Source: Umbilicaria muhlenbergii
Taxonomy: Eukaryota > Ascomycota > Lecanoromycetes > Umbilicariales > Umbilicariaceae
Assembly (NCBI GenBank): GCA_000611775.1
Contig: KK106981.1
Location: forward strand, 4,714,927 to 4,778,926
Reading direction: 5' to 3'
DNA length: 64,000 nt
In this document: positions 33,801 to 44,638 of the stretch, piece after piece
Numbering within the stretch: the stretch's first letter is position 1
How the letters are laid out: each line of letters opens with the position of its first letter
Notes under the pieces: model-generated
What the model was told of the DNA's origin: nothing
The model's database searches: none
What the model saw: the letters and a program-made list of their open reading frames with translations, nothing else
Translations under genes and position numbers: made by a program

Positions 33801-36401
33801 TCATTCTGCAACAGCAGACAGGGATTTCTTCAGTTTTTTATTAAATGATCAACCTCATGAATATTAATGACATCAATAATCATCTCTTCTTTTTTAACAT
33901 TGTGTAAGAAGTTTTTTGCTTTCAGAAGTGTGATATTCACTTCTTGATAAAGAGGAGGTTCATGATTCTTTAATTTCTTTACATTTAATGAACTTTAACC
34001 TTCATTCATTGAATTACTTGTGTGATTCATTGAATCTTCTTTTTCATTCAGTTGTTTTTTTATCTCATTGATGTTGATCTGCTGCTGAGCTCTTCATGTC
34101 TTTGATTGTGCTCACAATTGTAGGATTGACTTTTTGAAAAGTTTAATAAGCTTTTCCTTTCATTCATTTAACCTCATCAGATGTTCAGTATTCTCAGAAT
34201 TAACTTCATTAAGTACTCTTGTGATTTCATCTCTTTCTGCTCTCTTTAAGATCTGAGTTGATGTTACTGCCTCATGCAAGTGATTCTGATGATCAACATC
34301 TGCTTAATGTTCTGATTTAACTTCTGATAGTTGTAATTCTCACCTTGATATCATTAAGTTCTTGCTTACTTGATATTGAGCCTCCTCAGGCCAAATCAGC
34401 TTTCAATTGAAGCAATTAATTAAAATTTAAGTCTTTTCAAATCATTTTCTCTTGATCAGAACATCATGCCTGCTGATATCATAAAACAAGAAGTGAGTAA
34501 AGATTCATTTTTCATTAATCACTAAATTTGCTGTAAATGCTCTGAAGATTATCTCAGCATTTTGATTATTATAATTTATTAAGAGAACTGACCTCTGTGC
34601 TGTCTTGATGTATAATTACAGATGCTTTTTCACAAATTTAAAGTGCTTCTTGTGAATAAAAGTCTTTTTAATAACACTGATGTTTAGCAGAGCTGCTACT
34701 CTCATGATTAAGTTATTAACTGCAAGTTGATAATCTCAGGTTAATGATGATTTTTTTAAAATGTTTAACATCTTCATCTTGCTTATCTTTGCTCCTTTTA
34801 TTGACTTTAGGGTGAAGACTTCATCTAGAGTAACTTATTTTCTGAATTTAAATGATCAGACTTTACAGCTTTTGTCTCAGCTTTCTTTAACTTGTTAGAA
34901 CAATCCCTCACTAAATGCTCTTTCTTATTGCAGATGTAACATGTTATGTTAATTAACATTAACTTGATTGCTTCTCATGTGATGATGATGATTATGATGA
35001 TTGTCTTCTTTTTAAATTTAAAAGTTAATTGTTTTTTCTGCAGCTTCTGTTGATCTTTTCATTTCTTAATTCTCTCATCAGCTTTAACAAGATCCCTCAT
35101 GAACTGTTGAGCCTTTTTATAATAAGCATCAAATGACATGTCCTTGTCAGCAACATAGATTTTCATTTAAACTCAAAGTGAATTATATAACTTGTCATGA
35201 ATTTTCTCTTTTCATTGATCTGTTGACATCTTCACTGAATTCACTAACTGTAAGAATTCTGACTGAAATACATTAAAGTTCTCAAGATAAGACATCTTGA
35301 ACTTCTTCAGTTGCTTTCATGCCTTCAAGTGATGATCTGAATCCTCAAAGATGTTCTCAAGATATTAAATAATCTCTTTAACATAAATCTCTCTTCCTGA
35401 CTGAGTCTTCAATCATGAATAAAGGTGTTCAGTGACCTTGCTGTCAACTCATGTCTTGATGTAAATCACTCTGACATGTTCAGCTTCATCTAGGTTTGAT
35501 TGATCAAATCAATCATCATTGATTCATAACTTGCTCTTTATCTGATCATTTCATACCTGAAAAGTGAGCTTAAGATCATCATTCAGAATTAATGAGTTTA
35601 AAAACTTCACTGAATGCTTCTTCATTGCATCATTTATGTTTAATTTAAGTGTGCCTTCTCTTGATCATTCTGCTTCAAGATTATTAAGTCATCAAGTTAA
35701 CTTCAACACATTCTGTTTCAGTTCTTGTTTCTTAATTGTTAACTTTTTTATTTAAAAGTTTTTCTGATTATTCTGTTCTTTTAGATTTTGTATCTGTGCT
35801 TTGTACAAATCCCTCTGATTTAGTGTCTTCAACACTAGATGACAGGTGTTCTCTGAATCATGTGTTACTCATTATTGTAAGTTTTCAGAGGTCACCTCAT
35901 TTTAAGAGTTCATCTTTATGTTTATTATTATTTTTAATCTCTCATGATCATCTGACTGTCCTTCAGTCAAGAATAATTTTTTAAATTAAGAAGAGATTCC
36001 TCTCTTCTGATGTGATTTAATCATGATTTCTTCAGTGCTTCAAACACTTACTCTTAATGCTGAGATTATTCAGTTCAGAACCTTGCTTTTTCAACTGCCA
36101 TTACTAAATTGTCTGTGCTTATAAATAAATCTTTTCATTTACTGACTTCTCACAGTTACCTGTCATCATGACAGAGTACTTCTTAATCATTCATTGCTTA
36201 CTCCTCACAGGGCTTGAGAATTGATTGTTGATAATTAATTAATGAATTTAAGATGTTCTAAGAACCTTCTGATCACTCAGTAAACTGTGAGTTGAGATGT
36301 TTGATGATGTTGAGGAAATTTTTTTTCATCAATACACATGTTTATCTCAGCTGATATTCTGCCACCTTCAGAGATCAAAAAGAGTGTAAGTACTTTTTTA
36401 A

Positions 36402-36608
36402 TATTACAGTTAATTATTTCACTTCATAAACAAGCTTAAAACTGTTGCAAGAGGTGAGTTATTTAAATTTAAAAAAGTACAAAGAAGAAAGCAGTCTTGT
36501 GAGTGTAATCATGACATAAATGTCAGAGTGTCAAGACATATTAATCTCAATCTAGTTTAACATCAGGTAATTCAATATCCGTCAGTGTCAGTTGATCATG
36601 TCATAATA
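36402..36608 (-). repeat. Family A LTR (5' LTR of copy 1)
   Basis: Same 207-bp length as the partner at 30605-30811, followed on the right by the target duplication ACAGT and the continuing LINE. Confidence 0.88.
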
Positions 36609-38536
36609 ACAGTACAGTTTGATGACAGTAAATTTAAATTAATTCACTTTGAAAAGTTAAAAAAACCTGCGGAAAACAGTATTACATTATCAAATGACAT
36701 GATGATAAAACCAGTCAAAGAAGTCAAGTGATTAGGAGTTTGATTAAACAGAAAATTGAACTTTAAAACACATGTTCAAAAAAAAGTATCCACAGTGATC
36801 AGAGTAATGCACTTAATCAACAGATTAACAAATTCAGAATGAGGTCTTTCAGTTAAAAATGCAAAACAACTTTATCAAGCATACATTACATCAATTAGTG
36901 ACTACGGGTCAGAAATTTGATGAAAAAACCAGAAAGACTACTTAAAGCAATTAGAAAAATTGCAAAACTCAGCATTATGCAAGATCTTAAAAGCTTTTAG
37001 AACTTCCTCAGGAGCTGCAATGAAAATTGAAGTAAATATTCAGCTGATACAAGTCAAATTAAACAAAAAATACAGGAAATATGCATTAAAGATTATAACC
37101 TTATCAGAAAATCATTGTATCAAGCAGAGAATACTCACTTCATACTCATCAGAGTCACAAATAAGTCAAGACATACTTATAAACTTTAAATTTCTAGATT
37201 GAAATCAAAATACATCAGGGAAAAAACACCCTACACAGTTAATTAAAATACTAAACAGTATATCTACATTAATATCATCAAGACAAGTGGAAAAGCCTAT
37301 TACAGCTAAAAAAAAATGACTACAAAGTAATACACAGATTGCAGATATTCAAGTTTCAGCAGAAACAAAAGAAATCACAATTAAAAAACACTTTGCTCAA
37401 GTAAAGCAATTGATTGCATGCAAAACATCAGTCTTTTACATTGATGAGTCAAAAATCAGTGTAAAGACAACACAAAGCACAAAAGACCACATAGAAGCTG
37501 AAATTTACTATATAAAAAACAATTATATAAGTACAAAAAGCTACTTTCTAGGTCAGTACATGAAAGTACTAGATGCAGAGCTTTATGCTATAATGCAGGT
37601 TACAAAACAAGCAATACAAAGACAGTTTTTAAGGAAAAACATCTGAATATTTACAGATAGTCAAACTGCAATATAAAAATTACAAAAATCTGCAAATACA
37701 GAAGTTTTACAACAAATTCAGTTAAATCTGCAGAAATTATGGCAAAGTCAAAAGTTAATTCATATACACTGAATTCCTAGCCACAGTCAAATACCAGGGA
37801 ATGAATTAGCAGATAAAGCAGTCAAACAAGAAGCTTTAAATGCAGGTAATGCAGTTATTAATGCAGACTCAAGGCATATTTCTTTATCTTATATGAAAAA
37901 AGATATTGAGGAAATTGCCAAAGAGGAATGATTAATAAAATAGCAAAATGCAAATCAAGGTCAATAATACAAGACATATGCTACAAGACCTGACCTAATT
38001 ATAAAGTTAAAAGAATTGTACAAATGTGAAAGGTTAACCTTTATAACATTTACACAATTAAAATTAAGACACAGCTATTTTAAATCATATCTTTACAAAT
38101 TATCTACATATGAAAACAATCAATGTTTTCAGTGTAAGATAAAACAGTCATCAGAGCATTTACTGTTAAATTGCAGGCAGTATAAACAAGAGCAGCAGGA
38201 GTTAAAACAGGAAATACAAAAAGTAAAATTTACACAATTAACATTACAATCACTACTTTGTACAAAGGAAGAGATTAAAAATACTTTAGTATTTTTAAAA
38301 CACACAAAAATAGCTACATGAAAGTGACTTTTAAGGGGGGTTGAGGATGAAAATCAAGAAGTAGAATAAGAAGATATTAAAAGACATATTTAAAAATGTG
38401 TAATTTTGACACCAATAACAGTCACAAAAGAAATTGATAAAACAAGTTGACTTGAGGTAATAAATACCTCACATATATAAACTACACAGTGTCATAGTCT
38501 TAGACTGCATACACTTAATGAAGAAATAAAAAATCA

Positions 38537-38701
38537 AAAGAGATATATTATGAGGTTAAAACATGTTTTATTTTCTTTTTTAACAATAATTCTTTACCTA
38601 TTAACAATATCATACTATTGTGAATCATCAACTATAAGCTTAAGTCATTATTGTCACATAACTTCATAATTTCTTAATTAAGATATTACCTCATGATAAT
38701 A
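38537..38701 (+). repeat. Inverted fragment of a family B gypsy LTR
   Basis: Read on the minus strand this segment matches about 160 bp of the family B LTR (compare 40870-41030 and 47735-47890): GAGGTAATATCTTAA, TATGTGACAATAATGACTTAAG and TAATATGATATTG-like words. It is opposite in orientation to the nearby full element, lacks both LTR ends, and is wedged between the LINE tail and foldback copy 2. Confidence 0.75.
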
Positions 38702-40239
38702 CATCAGCAATTTAGCAAGTTAACTCTGAGTTAATTTTTAACACTTTGAGCGCTCTGAGCTTCTGATCTCATGTCTCAGCTAACAGCCACTCTTAGCATC
38801 CTCTGAGTGCTTTGAGCTCAACCTTAAATCTTGAGCAGAACATCAAAATTTTGTGATAAAAAAACAATTATTAAAACAATTGTTTAAACAAGTACACACA
38901 CAGTGTTATAATAACAGTAAAACTTATAATAAGTAAACTTTTGCTAAAATTCACTTTTCTGCAATAAAAAATCATGATTTGTTGAGTCTGAAAGCACTGT
39001 ATAAGTGTTGAGTTCTGAATATTTAAAGAACTTCAAGATTTTCATCACTTAAAAATTTACACACTTTAATAACTTTTGCAACTCAACAGATATGAAGAAA
39101 CTTTCAATGCATAAGTTATAAAAAACAGTATTCTCTATTAATGTTAAACTAAAAGTTTCTTCATAACTGCTGCTGTTGTTAAGTTATATTTAATTCAAGT
39201 CTTCAATAGCGAAAAATCTTTCAAAAAAAGTCACATACTTTGAATAACTATTGCGCTTTTATACTTATAATATAACTTTCAGGTTATAAGTTGTAGAGAA
39301 TAAGCTGTTTAAGAGTTTTCTGATACAAAGTTTCTTTTTATGTGTTGTTGTTGTTGAGTTATTCAAAAAGGCATTAAAAGTAAATCATGATTTGTTGAGT
39401 CTGAAAGCACTGTATAAGTGTTGAGTTCTGAATATTCAGTTTAAAGAACTTCAAGATTTTCATCACTTAAAAATTTACACACTTTAATAACTTTTGCACC
39501 TCAACAGATATGAAGAAACTTTTAATGCATAAGTTATAAAGAACAGTATTCTCTATTAATGTTAAATTAAAAGTTTCTTTATAACTGCTGTTGTTGTTAA
39601 GTTATATTTAATTCAAGTTTTCAATAGTGAAAAATCTTTTAAAAAAAGTCACATACTTTGAATAACTATTGCGCTTTTATACTTATGATATAACTTTTAG
39701 TTTATAAGTTGTAGAGAATAAGCTGTTTAAGAGTTTTCTTATACAAAGTTTCTTTTTATGTGTTGTTGTTGTTGAGTTATTCAAAAAGTCATTAAAAGTC
39801 AGTTTCTTAATGTTGTGATTTTCATCACTGAAAGTTTGAAATCATTGTAACTTTTTAACAACAACAGTTATAAGAAAACTTTAAGTTATAAAACTGTTTA
39901 ATAGTTTCTTCTCTACAACTTATAAACTGAAAGTTATATCATCAGTATAAAAGCGCAATAGTTATTCAATATGCTAATATATTTATAATTAGTTAAAAGT
40001 TTTTTAATTCATAACTATTGCAAATTAAAACTTATGAAGAAATCTTTAGTTTGTAAAGTGTACAGAATAAAGAGATCTAAAACTTTTCAATAAAAAGTTT
40101 TTTATTATTCATGAAGGTATAATAGTTATTTAAAGTGTAAGATTTGTATGAGCTGATTTACTGCTCAGAGAGTGCTCTGAGCACATAAAGTACTATTAAC
40201 TAAAACCTTATTTTTGAGCGGGCTGCCAAGTTGCAGATG
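38702..40239. mobile_element. Foldback element, copy 2, with internal 413-bp tandem duplication
   Basis: Imperfect terminal inverted repeats are visible: the left end reads CATCAGCAATTTAGCAAG and the right end, reversed, reads CATCTGCAACTTGGCAG. The internal arms (about 39660-39760 against 39900-39960, and others) are reverse complements of each other. A block of about 413 bp (38969-39381) is followed directly by a second copy (39382-39799), making this copy 1.5 kb against 1.0 kb for the others. CpG persists in TTGCGC and AAGCGCAATA. No coding frame. The target duplication is unclear. Confidence 0.78.
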
Positions 40240-40852
40240 TTGTGATTTAACTTTTTAAATGAGTGAGTCATTTGAATATTTTTTGTTGACAATTATATCA
40301 GGTCTCTCACTTGATATGTTGAGATTAATATTTAAATTCTGTTCATGAAATCTTCTTGTTGAAGTTGTGTTGCTGTCATGTTCTTTTATAACATCACATG
40401 TAGAATCTTCATATGATTTGTTATGAAATCAGCTTTTTCCTTCAGAATTTGTTCTCTTGTCAGCAGTGAAGTGATCAATCATTCAAGATTAAAGCTCATT
40501 CAGAAGTGATATCCTTTATTCACAAAAAATGATAAAACTTTGATGAAGTCAAAATCTGCATTGTTGGCTGTAAATTCAATCATTGATAATCATTTAGCTC
40601 AGTCATCTTGCTGATAGTTCACAAATGCTTTAAGATAATGTTCAACATTTGTATTTACATTTTCAGACTGCTCATCTGTCTTAGAATGAAAAGTGGTTAA
40701 AGGTTTTAATCTGATTCAAAGTCATTCACACAGGTATTTTCAAAGTAATGTTACAAACTGTGATCCTCAGTCTGATGTACTTATCTGTGATAATTCATGA
40801 AATCTTCACACATTTCAGAGCAAGAGTTCAACAATGTATTTAACTGATGTTC

Positions 40853-41307
40853 TGTAAGCGTACTACCGTGAGGTAATATCTTAACTAAGGAATTATGAAG
40901 CTATGTGACAATAATGACTTAAACTTATAGTTGGTGATTCATAATAATATGATATTGCTAGTAGGTAGAGAATTATTACTAAGAAAGAAAGTGAGACACA
41001 CTCTGACCTCATAATATATCTCTTTTAAAGTTAGCTTGCCTGAGGAAGATCTCATGAAGCAGTCACCTCAATGAAGCTGCCTTCATAAAGTGTTCATTAC
41101 TGAATCACATCTTCATGAGATGTCATCAATGATGTTAACTCCTTTAATCACTTTCATGAAGTGCTGAGAGTGATGTCTATTGACTGAGCTCCCTCATGAG
41201 ATTGATTCATTAGTGAAAGTTACCTTCACAAGGTTGTGCTGTTGTTAAATATAATCTTTTCTATTCTGAACTAGCACCTGATGAGTTTTGTACATTGAAT
41301 GCTCACA
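40853..41307 (-). repeat. Family B LTR (3' LTR)
   Basis: 455 bp beginning TGTAAGCG and ending GCTCACA on the plus strand; its partner is at 47717-48171. It retains CpG near its left end. Confidence 0.87.
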
Positions 41308-41549
41308 TTGCCTCCTCCCTTCAAAGGCTCATGCCCTCATGAGTATGATGACATTCACAGTTGCAAGCCTTCACTGAGAAGCACTTCACAATGCATCAGT
41401 AACAGTAAAAAAAATGACCCTGTAAGTTGAAAAAAAAAATTAAAATCATAAAAAAAATATGTTGTGAAGCTCATTAAAACTCAGTGGGAAAAAGAGTCTC
41501 CCTTCACAAGACATTTGTGAAGTTATGATTGATTTATACACTGACTCAG

Positions 41550-42516
41550 TGTTCATGATGATTGTTGCTCATTTGTAAGCCTGTTCAGCCGTTCATGAGG
41601 TCATTCAGATTCACTTTGTTAAGCATCATGAATGACTTTATGCAGGTCATAAGGTCAGAGTTTTCATTATCAACAATCTTCACAACTTCAACTCTCTCAC
41701 CCTCATCAGGTAAGTTCATGATAATGATTCTTATAATGCACTTTTATGATGTTTACCCTCATGATGCTTGCCTTCATGATGCTTGCTTTCATGATGCTTG
41801 CCTTTGTGATGCTTGCCTTCATGATGTTTTTTTGCTAACAGTGATACAGCTCATCATGCTTCACATCAATCACATCATCAACACCCTCAGGTAAATCATC
41901 TGTGATTTTCATTTATTTCCTCTGTTCATGCAGGCCTTTGACTCAGCCTCTCACAATTATTCCTTTCATGAGGTAGCTCTTCATGAAGAAGCTCAGCTTC
42001 ATGACTGCATTATCTCACAACAGCTTGTTCAACTCACTGATCATGAGCAAGATCATGAGATGATCTGTAAATGACTTTTATAATCACTTTTCATGAGAAC
42101 GCTTCATGACTGATCTTCATGATAATAATTATGAAGACTGAGGACATTTCTTCTTAAATCTGTGAGCTGTGTGTTGCTGTCATCACAGGTCACAGTTTCA
42201 ATCATTTTAAGAATTATTTCCTCTTCCCTCATGCTGTCAAGTGTGCAGAGTGTCATCAGCACATTAATAAGACCTGCATCTTCCTCTGTATGACTTTATG
42301 ATACATTTTCATGAAGTGCTTTTGTTAACTGTTTACAGCTTCATCTTCATCACCTTTAACCTCATCATCTCTCTCATGAGAACTGAGTCTGTCTTCATTT
42401 TCATCTCTGCCCCCGGTCAACCCTGACTCTGAGGGTCACAAGGAGGCGCGCAAGGCACATAAGCAGAAGAAATGTCAAGTGAGCAAGGCTCACAAAGTTG
42501 CTGCAATCACTGCTTA
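41550..42516 (+). pseudogene. Antisense accessory reading inside gypsy B, apparently intron-bearing
   Basis: Between integrase and 3' LTR, the strand opposite to the element's own genes shows a series of open blocks separated by short GT-AG segments with GCTAAC- or GTTAAC-type branch words. Four intron-like segments are visible between about 41709 and 42340. The later blocks include a Cys/His cluster (KCAECHQH) and a Ser-rich stretch, then a Lys-rich end (HKEARKAHKQKK) closing at a stop near 42516. No family was recognised. It could be an accessory antisense gene of the element, or a captured host gene fragment. It is a fossil with breaks, and the exon limits are approximate. Confidence 0.4.
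41745..41830 (+). repeat. 15-bp tandem repeat (CATGATGCTTGCCTT)
   Basis: Five to six units of CATGATGCTTGCCTT with small variants. The array lies inside gypsy B, within the first intron-like segment of the antisense reading. Confidence 0.85.
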
Positions 42517-44496
42517 AACTCAACATCTCTGTGAAGGTGAAGACTCACAGGCTTCACTGAAGGAAAATATCACTGTGATAAATTAATGATGATTGAGATG
42601 TTTAAGTTCTTTCAGAGGTAAATATCAGCTCCTGTGAGGATTTATCTCTCACAGAACTTTAACTCTGAGTCAGATCTCTTCATGATGCTAAAGATTAATA
42701 AGTTTTAACAGGTTGAAGTCAGCATGACTCATTCTTTCATGAGTCTTTAAGCTTCATGAAGTGATTTCACTTTCAGTCCTTTGATAGCTTAATGCTCTGA
42801 TAAGCAGAAAGGATCTTAACTCTTTGCTTAATTTCCTCATGAACATGTATCAGCATTGATTATGACTCATGAAGTCTCAGGAAAGTTCTCATGAAACTTT
42901 TTAATCAATTTCTTGAAGTTGCAGATGTTATTCACAGGCTCTTAAGTAATCTTTGAGGATTTCTTTCACATAATGTGATATTGTAGAACAGGTTTATCCT
43001 CAGGGCTGATCACAATTCATGAGGTTATTATAATTTTAATCTTTCACTCCTTTTCAGCTGAGTTCTTCATGAAGCAAAGTAATTTAAGCTCTGATGTATT
43101 CTCACCTGCTCATGATTTATGATCATGAAGCAGATTAACATGAAATACATCATGAATATAAAGTTTCTTCAGTAGTTTCAACTGATAAGCAACATTCTCA
43201 ATCTTCTTTATAATCTGAAAGAGTTCATAACACTGTCAATTCAGCTTTCATGAGAATCACTTCAGAGTTATGTTCTTAATCTTTAATCAGATCAACTGTC
43301 TGACTCTATAAGTCACATTAAGATGAGATTGATTGTAATGCTTAACTTGATACTCTTAAGACTTTACAAGAGCTCTGCAGACTTCTATTCAGATCTTATG
43401 AAGACATTTCACAAGCTGCTTAACTTCAATGATAATCCTCTTAACTGCAGAGTACTTCACAAGTTCCTTCACAGTGAGCATATTCAATCTAGATATGAAG
43501 TCATAGACAACCTCAAATGATGCTTTTTCAGTAGAAGAGTGTAAGCTCATGTTGTACATGAATTTAATTAATGTTAAAAGTGAGGCTCAATTGTCCTGTT
43601 GATAATTAACATAACTTCACAGGTACTGTTTCAGCATATTATTTTGTCATTCAGTCTGCTCATCAGTTTGTGAATGAAAGGCAGTGCTCAACCAGCAGTT
43701 AATCTTCAACATGAACATCAAGTTGACTCAGAGTCATGAGGTAAAAACAGATTCATGATCTGAAATTAAAGCTTAAGTGACTTCATGCAGCTTAACAATC
43801 TCTTTAACAAAGATCTTCATGAATTAATCAGCAGTTCAATCCTTTCTGACTGAAATATAATGTGTCATTTTTGAGAATTTGCACATCATCATCAATATGA
43901 CATCATACACACCCTCATAAGCATGACTCTCTGAAAGATCAGTTATAAAGTTTAAGATGAGTACCTCTCAGAGTTTCTTCAGGATAGGTATGAGCTGTAA
44001 TAATTTAAATTATCTTTCATGAATGACTTTGACTTTCTGACAAATAAGATAAGAATTACAGTATTTCTGAATTTGCTTCTGCATGTTCAGTCAGTAGTAC
44101 TTTGCACATATTAAAGTAAAGATTTTCTCTGTCATGAGGTGATCTGCAATCAACTCATCATGATGCTTCTTAATAATCTCAAGTCATAATGACTCTGCAT
44201 GAGGTATATAAAGCATTGAGTTAAAGTATAAAAGGTCATTTCTTCATAATCAGAGTGAATGAGAACCTGACATTCTTGAATTAACTTCATGAGCAGTGAT
44301 CTGTCTCAGCATATACTTCATGAGGGGATCAATCTGCAAGAACTCAGGTAACATTTCAATAAGAGAAGTGTCAACCTTCTCATAAGATTCTTCATTTAAA
44401 ACAGCCTCAGAGGCCTGTTTCTGTTGATTTCACTGCTGAGGACTTGTTGTGCTCACAATTAATACCTCATGAAGATGTACCTCCTGAGTCAATAAG

Positions 44497-44638
44497 TCAT
44501 CTTTAAGCTCAACTGAAATTAAAACTACTGTCAGGAACAGCATCTGTTGCAACATTAAAACATTCTCTCATCTTTAAGCTCAACTGAAATTAAAACTACT
44601 GTCAGGAACAGCATCTGTTGCAACATTAAAACATTCTC
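44497..44638 (+). repeat. Perfect 71-bp tandem duplication
   Basis: The unit beginning TCATCTTTAAGCTCAACTG at 44497 is repeated from 44568 with no difference that I can see. It lies in the pol region of gypsy B. Perfect identity inside a heavily mutated element points to duplication after most decay had finished. Confidence 0.9.

Larger units (their letters stand above)
30605..36608 (-). mobile_element. Ty3/gypsy LTR retrotransposon fossil, family A copy 1
   Basis: A 6.0-kb element with 207-bp LTRs, inserted in the LINE and flanked by the 5-bp target duplication ACAGT. It is oriented right to left. Remnants in expected order are gag with a CX2CX4HX4C knuckle (near 34915-34960), protease region, reverse transcriptase (about 33130-33800), RNase H (about 32400-32950), integrase (about 31400-32300), a chromodomain-like segment (about 30980-31150) and a purine tract beside the 3' LTR. 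The two LTRs are equal in length and differ at roughly twenty sites, all transitions, so divergence reflects mutation-driven decay more than age. Broken, with dozens of breaks; structurally full length. Confidence 0.88.
26770..38536 (+). mobile_element. Tad/I-like LINE fossil, interrupted by three insertions
   Basis: Pieces at 26770-27887, 28901-29332, 30230-30604 and 36609-38536 read in order as one non-LTR element. The first has apurinic-endonuclease motifs (IQEPWI at about 26800, a DFNAHH at about 27120, SDHEIIQF at about 27365). The second and third hold the reverse transcriptase: AKKAPESDD (compare KKAPGPDG), TGVILKK, then TGISQESLISSILFLIY and SYINDV in place of the YxDD box. The fourth has the RT thumb, an RNase H domain (YIDESK, DAELYAI, FTDSQ, IPSHSQIPGNELADK) and a C-terminal CFQCKIKQSSEHLLLNC zinc-knuckle-like motif, then an A-rich 3' end. 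The last piece keeps one frame for 1.7 kb but has about a dozen in-frame stops, mostly TGA where the family has Trp. ORF1 was not found. About 100 bp of the element are missing where the first foldback copy sits. Dead. Confidence 0.85.
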
